The notes under the pieces were generated by a model that saw only the letters and a list, made by a program, of their open reading frames with translations, was not told the DNA's origin and searched no databases. From contig NZ_JAQGLA010000060.1 in assembly GCF_027853915.1 (NCBI RefSeq), positions 1-46,249 on the forward strand: a stretch of DNA of 46,249 nt. The letters run 5' to 3'. The position numbers and the translations under genes were made by a program. Within the stretch, counting starts at the first letter, position 1. Each line of letters begins with the position of its first letter. The stretch is from Saccharopolyspora oryzae. GTDB taxonomy: Bacteria; Actinomycetota; Actinomycetes; Mycobacteriales; Pseudonocardiaceae. Below are positions 42,027 to 46,249 of the stretch, piece after piece.

Positions 42027-43612
42027 CGCGCACCTCCGGGAAGCGGCCGGTAGCGGGTGCAGCTGTTCGGCAGCCGGATTCCGGAAACACCGAGCTGGTG
42101 CACCCTTTCAGCGAAGGCCGCGCCCCGCATCAGCTGCTGCGAGACGTCGGCGACGTGCCGGTCCACCGCCGGCTCCAGGTGGCTACCGCGCACCCAGTCG
42201 TTGAACGCCCCCATCGCGGGCCCGCACCAGATCTGGTAGTCGATGGTCCGGTCCGGCTGCCCGCCGGTCGCCCACGCCGAGGACATCCCGAGGTACCACC
42301 GGAAGACCAGGGCCATCCGGCGCTTGGGGTCGTCTGCGGCGCGCTGCACCTGCGCCGGGTCCCGGCTGTCGAAGAAACCCACCACGTCGGACCAGATCTC
42401 GTCGAAGGATCGCCGGAACACCTGCTTCTCCAGCCGGTTCCGCTCCTCGTCGGGGATCTCGTCCAACCCGCCGCAGGTCCGGTAGAGCTCGTAGAGCCGC
42501 CGCGCCCGCATCGGGAACATGGTGCCCTTCTTGAGGGTCTGCACGTCGACGCCGAGCTCGAACATGTCCGCGGCGGGCGCCATCTCGCAGTCGCTGATCG
42601 TCGCCGCGGCGAGGAGTTCGCGCGCCGCCGGTGAGATGCCGGACTCCACGCAGGACTGGTTGACCGAGCCGGTCACCACGTAGTCGGCACCCAGGCTCAG
42701 CGCCGCCGAGATGGCCTCCGGGGTGCCGATCCCGCCGGCCGCTCCGACCCGGATCTCGACCGGGCGGCGGTACTCGCGGCACACCTCGTCGCGCAGCCCG
42801 GCGATCACCGGGAACAGCGCGGACAGCGGTCGGCGGTCGGTGTGCCCGCCGGAGTCGGCCTCCACGGTGATGTCATCGGCCATCGGCACGGTGCGGGACC
42901 ACTCGGCCTGCTCGGCGGTGATCAGCCCCTCCCGCAGCAGCGCGGACACCAGCTTCTCCGGAGCCGGGCGCATGAACTTGGCGGCGACCTCCGGCCGGGA
43001 GACCTTGGCGATCACCCGGTTGGCGACGACGGGCTCGCCTCGATCTCCCCGGGCCAGCCCCGCCAGGCGGTACCGCACGATGCTCGGCGTGAGGTCCATG
43101 AACGCCGATGCTTCCACGCAGCGCACCCCGTGCTGGAGGTAGAGCTCGACGGTGCCGCGCTCCAGGGCGTCCTCGCTCGGGCTGTGGATCTGGTTGGCGG
43201 CGAACGGTTTTCCGGGTATCTCCCGCGCGAACCTGCGCTGGGCGGTGTCGATCCGGTCTGGCAGCAGACCGGCCGACCCGAACGAACCGAGGAAACCGGC
43301 GCGCGCCATCGCGATGACGAGTTCCTCGGACGCGACGCCGTTGGCCATCGCGCCGCTCATGCAGGCGAAGCTCACGCCGTGGTGGGCGCGGAACCGGGCC
43401 GATCCCAGCCGCTGCGGCGGCAGCGGTCCGACCGCGGCGAGGATCCGCGCGCCCGGCTGCGGCTGCTCGTTGGTGACGCCGATCCCCCGCTCGGTCTCCA
43501 CCGCGAAGCACGGCGACTCCAACCGGTTCAGGACGCCGCGAATGCCGTCGGGCTCGGTGCGCACACCGTGCACCGGATGCACAGCAGCCGAGCCGTTCGC
43601 CGTGATCGACAT
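42023..43612 (-). CDS. pfaD: PfaD-like flavin-dependent enoyl reductase
   Basis: A 529-residue protein of the PfaD family (2-nitropropane-dioxygenase fold, FMN), the trans-acting enoyl reductase of PUFA synthases and some trans-AT polyketide pathways. A short N-terminal extension is followed by the barrel: FACMSGAMANGVASEELVIAMARAG, GLLPDRIDTAQ and FAANQIHSPSE. The FMN-phosphate region is RVGAAGGIGTPEAISAALSLGADYVVTGSVNQ, and the family C-terminal half follows (MFELGVDVQTLKKGTMFPMRA, WYLGMSSAWATG). GGAGGAG stands 5 bases before the ATG at 43612. That ATG shares its A with the stop of the upstream gene (TGATG). It is a second ER besides the FabL-like one. Confidence 0.93.
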   Translation of the reverse strand: MSITANGSAAVHPVHGVRTEPDGIRGVLNRLESPCFAVETERGIGVTNEQPQPGARILAAVGPLPPQRLGSARFRAHHGVSFACMSGAMANGVASEELVIAMARAGFLGSFGSAGLLPDRIDTAQRRFAREIPGKPFAANQIHSPSEDALERGTVELYLQHGVRCVEASAFMDLTPSIVRYRLAGLARGDRGEPVVANRVIAKVSRPEVAAKFMRPAPEKLVSALLREGLITAEQAEWSRTVPMADDITVEADSGGHTDRRPLSALFPVIAGLRDEVCREYRRPVEIRVGAAGGIGTPEAISAALSLGADYVVTGSVNQSCVESGISPAARELLAAATISDCEMAPAADMFELGVDVQTLKKGTMFPMRARRLYELYRTCGGLDEIPDEERNRLEKQVFRRSFDEIWSDVVGFFDSRDPAQVQRAADDPKRRMALVFRWYLGMSSAWATGGQPDRTIDYQIWCGPAMGAFNDWVRGSHLEPAVDRHVADVSQQLMRGAAFAERVHQLGVSGIRLPNSCTRYRPLPGGAR

Positions 43613-46249
43613 CAGGACTCCTCCACATCGGACGCCCGCCGTGCTTCCACCGCGACCCCGCCGAGCTGGTAGATCCGCAGCCCGGACTTCCAGACGCTCG
43701 CGTCGGCGATCACCACCACCCGGTCGGTCTCGCGGCGGATCTCGGTGACGTGCGCCTCGAACGACATCTCCGGGTCGGTCCGCGAGACCTGCCCGCGGTA
43801 CTTCCAGGTCAGCTCGACGTCGGTGGCCATCGCGAAGGCGGCGGCCCCCAGGTCGTCGGCCAGCCCCTCGTCGATCACGAACACCTGCAGCGCCTGGATG
43901 ATCGACTCCACGCCCAGCGAGCCCGGCATCACCGGATCCAGGTGGAAGTGGCAGTCGAAGTACCAGTCGGCCGGGTCGATCCGCCGCTGACCGCGCACGT
44001 AGCCCAGGCCGTGCCGGCCGCCGTCGGCCACGACGTCGACCGAATCCACCAGCCGCAGGTGCCCGTCGGCCAGCCGCAGGCCGGTGCCGGGCTGCGGCTG
44101 GAACCACCGGTCGTCGGAGCGCACCGGCAGGGTGCGGACCCGGCTCGGCTCGACCTCCTGCGCCTCCAGCCAGCTCGGCACGTGCTCACCGCCGTCGAGC
44201 CCGACCTGGTTCGCCAGCGCCTGCTCGCTGAAGTAGCCGTAGGTGGACTCGCCGACGTAGCAGGTCCGGCCGTCGACTTCGAGGGTGTACCGGAAGCTCT
44301 GGATGATCGCGCCCGGCATGGCGTGGCTGGACAGCAGCACGGACTCCTGCCGGATCGTCCGGTCCCGGAGATCGACGTCGGCGACCAGCGTGGCCTTGCC
44401 GTCGAGGTTGCGGATGCCGTAGTCGGTGCCCGGATCGCGCAGCGTCGGGCCCAGGTAGTAGCCGAGCAGGATGGCCGACTGCAGCGAGGTCTCCATGAAC
44501 ACGCAGTTCGGCATGTGCGGGGAGGAGTTCTCGGTGAAGTACCAGTCCTCCCCCGGCGCGTCGTACTCGGTCACCAGCTTCGCGCCGGGTTCCAGGACTC
44601 CCCGGGTGCCCTCCAGCCGCAGCATGCGGTCGGTGAACAGGAAGTCGCCGTTGGGGATGTAGGGGGCGCGGCGACCGCGGTAGATCTCGAACTCCGGTCC
44701 CATCGCGGTGGCCAGGTCGCCCTTGGCGGCGTGCGCGGCGTGGAACTCGTTCATGATGACCGGCTCGCCGTGGTGGTTGCGGCGGCCGAGGAACGGCGGG
44801 ATCCCGCCGCGTTCCGGCCGGTACGGGGTGCCCGGCTTCTCCCGTACCTGGATGCCGAAGTCGTTCATCACCATGATCGGCTTGTCGCCCTGGTAGACCG
44901 TGATGTCGGCGATCACGGTGGGCCGCGGCAGCAGGGTGATCTCGGTGATCTCGGCGTGGTACCGGATGTTCGGCGTGCCGGGGGTCACCTGGCTGCGGAC
45001 CTTGAACTCGGTGCGCAGCTCCGGAACGGGTTGGAACTCGGCGTCCGGGAACACCAGGTGCAGGCCCAGGTACATGGCGAACACCTGGAGCAGCTGGGTG
45101 CCACCCTCCCCGATCAGCGATCCCGGCAGCACCGGGTCGCCGACGAAGTGGCACCGGAAGAACCAGTCGTCCGGGTCGATGTGCTGCACCGCTTCCAGCT
45201 CGCCGAGCCCGCACGGGCCGCCGAGCCGGTCGATGCGCACGACCTCGTCGATCATGCTCATGGCTTCGCCGGGCAACCGCACCGACGGGTTGCACCCGTC
45301 GGCGCGCTGGTCCCACGCCGCGCCGAAGACACCAGCGAGATCCCCGGCCGCCAGCTTCGTCAAGTCCTCTTTGGACAGCTGGGTCCGGTCGGTGCGGGCC
45401 AGCGGTTTGAACCGCCGCCGCACCGGCTCACCGCGGCGCGTCCTGGTCGGGTCCGGCATCATCACGCCCGGCGAGGCCGCCAGTTCTTCGTCGGTGAAGA
45501 ACCCGCCGCAGCCGTCCATCAGCTCCAAGATCAGCTCGCCGTCCGCGTAGCAGCGGTAGCTGAAGAAGAAGATCAGCCGCTCGTCGTTCCAGACCATGCG
45601 GTCGATGGAGATGTCGTAGCGCAGCGTCTGCCCCTCGCGCGGCAGGTCGCCGTGGAACACCATCGCGCTGTCCAGCAGCCGGTACTTCCGGGTACCGCCG
45701 TGCCGCAGGTCGACGCCCAGGTAGGACGCCAGCAGCAGCACGCACTGGCCCGCCTCGACGGTCACCACGCCGGGCACCTGACCGTCGACGGTGAACCACG
45801 CGCCGGCCGGGACGTCGTACTCGGTGCTGATCTTCGGCGTCCCGGACTTCTCCAGCGCGACGACCCGCGTGGTGAACAGGAACGGCGGTGCGGGCAGCCG
45901 CACGCGGCGCGGGAGAGCGTCGATCTCGGCGGCCCACGGGCCGAACACCCTGGCCACGTCGCCCTCGGCGAACTCGACCAGGTCGCGCTCGTCCCACAGC
46001 ACGTTCGGCTCGTCGACCGGCGGCTCAGCCAACCGGGCCAAGGCGATCTGCTGCATGGTGGCCTGCGTGCGCAGCACCGCCTGATGGGCTTGCGCGATGG
46101 TGCTGGACAGCACGGCCAACGGCCGCACCTCGCGCTGCTCGGACACCGCAGGCGCAACGGCTGGGATCGCGAGTTCGCTGCTCGGCAACGGCTTCCCGGG
46201 GTCCTCCGCCGGTCGTGAGCGGTTCGGGGTGCCATCACGCCCCGAACCG
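43612..46249 (-). CDS. pfaC: PfaC-like protein with tandem FabA-type dehydratases, 5' end beyond window
   Basis: The frame stays open to the right edge without a convincing start, so the N-terminus is probably outside. A TTG at 46188 has no good ribosome site; positions below count from it. Four hotdog folds form two FabA-like pairs. Fold 1 (about 110-250) and fold 3 (about 530-660) lack catalytic His. Fold 2 has His347 in CHFVGDPVLPGSL and fold 4 has His747 in CHFHLDPVMPGSLGVESIIQALQ with the acidic partner. In PfaC of PUFA synthases such pairs follow KS and CLF domains and set double bonds by dehydration and possible isomerisation. The Ala/Gln-rich start (IAQAHQAVLRTQATMQQ) looks like an interdomain linker, so more domains may precede. 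Confidence 0.88.
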   Translation of the reverse strand, partial: GSGRDGTPNRSRPAEDPGKPLPSSELAIPAVAPAVSEQREVRPLAVLSSTIAQAHQAVLRTQATMQQIALARLAEPPVDEPNVLWDERDLVEFAEGDVARVFGPWAAEIDALPRRVRLPAPPFLFTTRVVALEKSGTPKISTEYDVPAGAWFTVDGQVPGVVTVEAGQCVLLLASYLGVDLRHGGTRKYRLLDSAMVFHGDLPREGQTLRYDISIDRMVWNDERLIFFFSYRCYADGELILELMDGCGGFFTDEELAASPGVMMPDPTRTRRGEPVRRRFKPLARTDRTQLSKEDLTKLAAGDLAGVFGAAWDQRADGCNPSVRLPGEAMSMIDEVVRIDRLGGPCGLGELEAVQHIDPDDWFFRCHFVGDPVLPGSLIGEGGTQLLQVFAMYLGLHLVFPDAEFQPVPELRTEFKVRSQVTPGTPNIRYHAEITEITLLPRPTVIADITVYQGDKPIMVMNDFGIQVREKPGTPYRPERGGIPPFLGRRNHHGEPVIMNEFHAAHAAKGDLATAMGPEFEIYRGRRAPYIPNGDFLFTDRMLRLEGTRGVLEPGAKLVTEYDAPGEDWYFTENSSPHMPNCVFMETSLQSAILLGYYLGPTLRDPGTDYGIRNLDGKATLVADVDLRDRTIRQESVLLSSHAMPGAIIQSFRYTLEVDGRTCYVGESTYGYFSEQALANQVGLDGGEHVPSWLEAQEVEPSRVRTLPVRSDDRWFQPQPGTGLRLADGHLRLVDSVDVVADGGRHGLGYVRGQRRIDPADWYFDCHFHLDPVMPGSLGVESIIQALQVFVIDEGLADDLGAAAFAMATDVELTWKYRGQVSRTDPEMSFEAHVTEIRRETDRVVVIADASVWKSGLRIYQLGGVAVEARRASDVEES

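Noticed and set aside
43750..46218. 822-codon open frame on the plus strand
   Set aside because: It is antisense to the PfaC-like gene, has repetitive Val/Asp/Arg/His composition and shows no motif.

Overview
The window is high-GC DNA with tightly packed genes, GTG and TTG starts, strong AGGAGG ribosome-binding sites and long GC-rich hairpins between convergent genes. This fits a filamentous actinobacterium, probably of the Pseudonocardiales (inferred from gene style, not from a marker gene). No rRNA, tRNA, CRISPR array, transposase or replication origin was seen.

The left half (1-20.6 kb) is ordinary accessory and housekeeping DNA. It starts with a cold-shock protein cut by the window edge, a membrane-anchored protein of unknown role, and an isochorismatase-fold hydrolase. 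Next come two MarR regulators, each near a transporter or flavoenzyme: an MFS protein with a fused C-terminal domain, and a DHA2-type MFS pump. There are two Old-Yellow-Enzyme paralogues, and the first is interrupted by an amber codon. A small secreted repeat protein is followed by a frameshifted relative. Then follow a Dps-like ferritin, a 3-hydroxyisobutyrate-dehydrogenase-like enzyme, a fragment of a medium-chain dehydrogenase, a lipoprotein sulfatase, and a five-gene GntR/PotDABC-like ABC importer operon. Several intergenic hairpins mark the unit borders.

The right half (21.0-46.2 kb) is the main interest: two convergent operons forming a Pfa-like (polyunsaturated-fatty-acid-synthase-like) secondary lipid or polyketide locus with an unusual domain layout. 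The rightward operon encodes an AT-ACP didomain, then a 1,914-residue ER-KS-CLF-KR-DH megasynthase. It continues with a P450, a KR plus degenerate DH protein, a second P450 with an unusual I-helix, and a 1,763-residue single-chain biotin-dependent acyl-CoA carboxylase (BC-BCCP-CT). The first four genes overlap their neighbours by 4-8 bases. The leftward operon enters from beyond the right edge with a PfaC-like protein carrying four hotdog folds. It continues with a PfaD-like flavin enoyl reductase, an acyl-CoA dehydrogenase homologue, an acyl-CoA thioesterase-like protein and a LCM-family methyltransferase. The two operons meet at a 14-bp hairpin at 38.53-38.57 kb.

Working model (inference): the carboxylase supplies malonyl-CoA and the AT loads the single visible ACP. 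The KS/CLF pair condenses, KR and DH domains process the beta-carbon, and one or both of two unrelated enoyl reductases set the saturation. The P450s and ACAD oxidise the chain, the thioesterase-like protein may release it, and the methyltransferase may cap a carboxylate. The most distinctive point is the megasynthase N-terminus. It is an SDR with a Tyr-x6-Lys motif typical of FabL/FabI enoyl-ACP reductases, not the Tyr-x3-Lys of ketoreductases, and it is fused directly to a ketosynthase.
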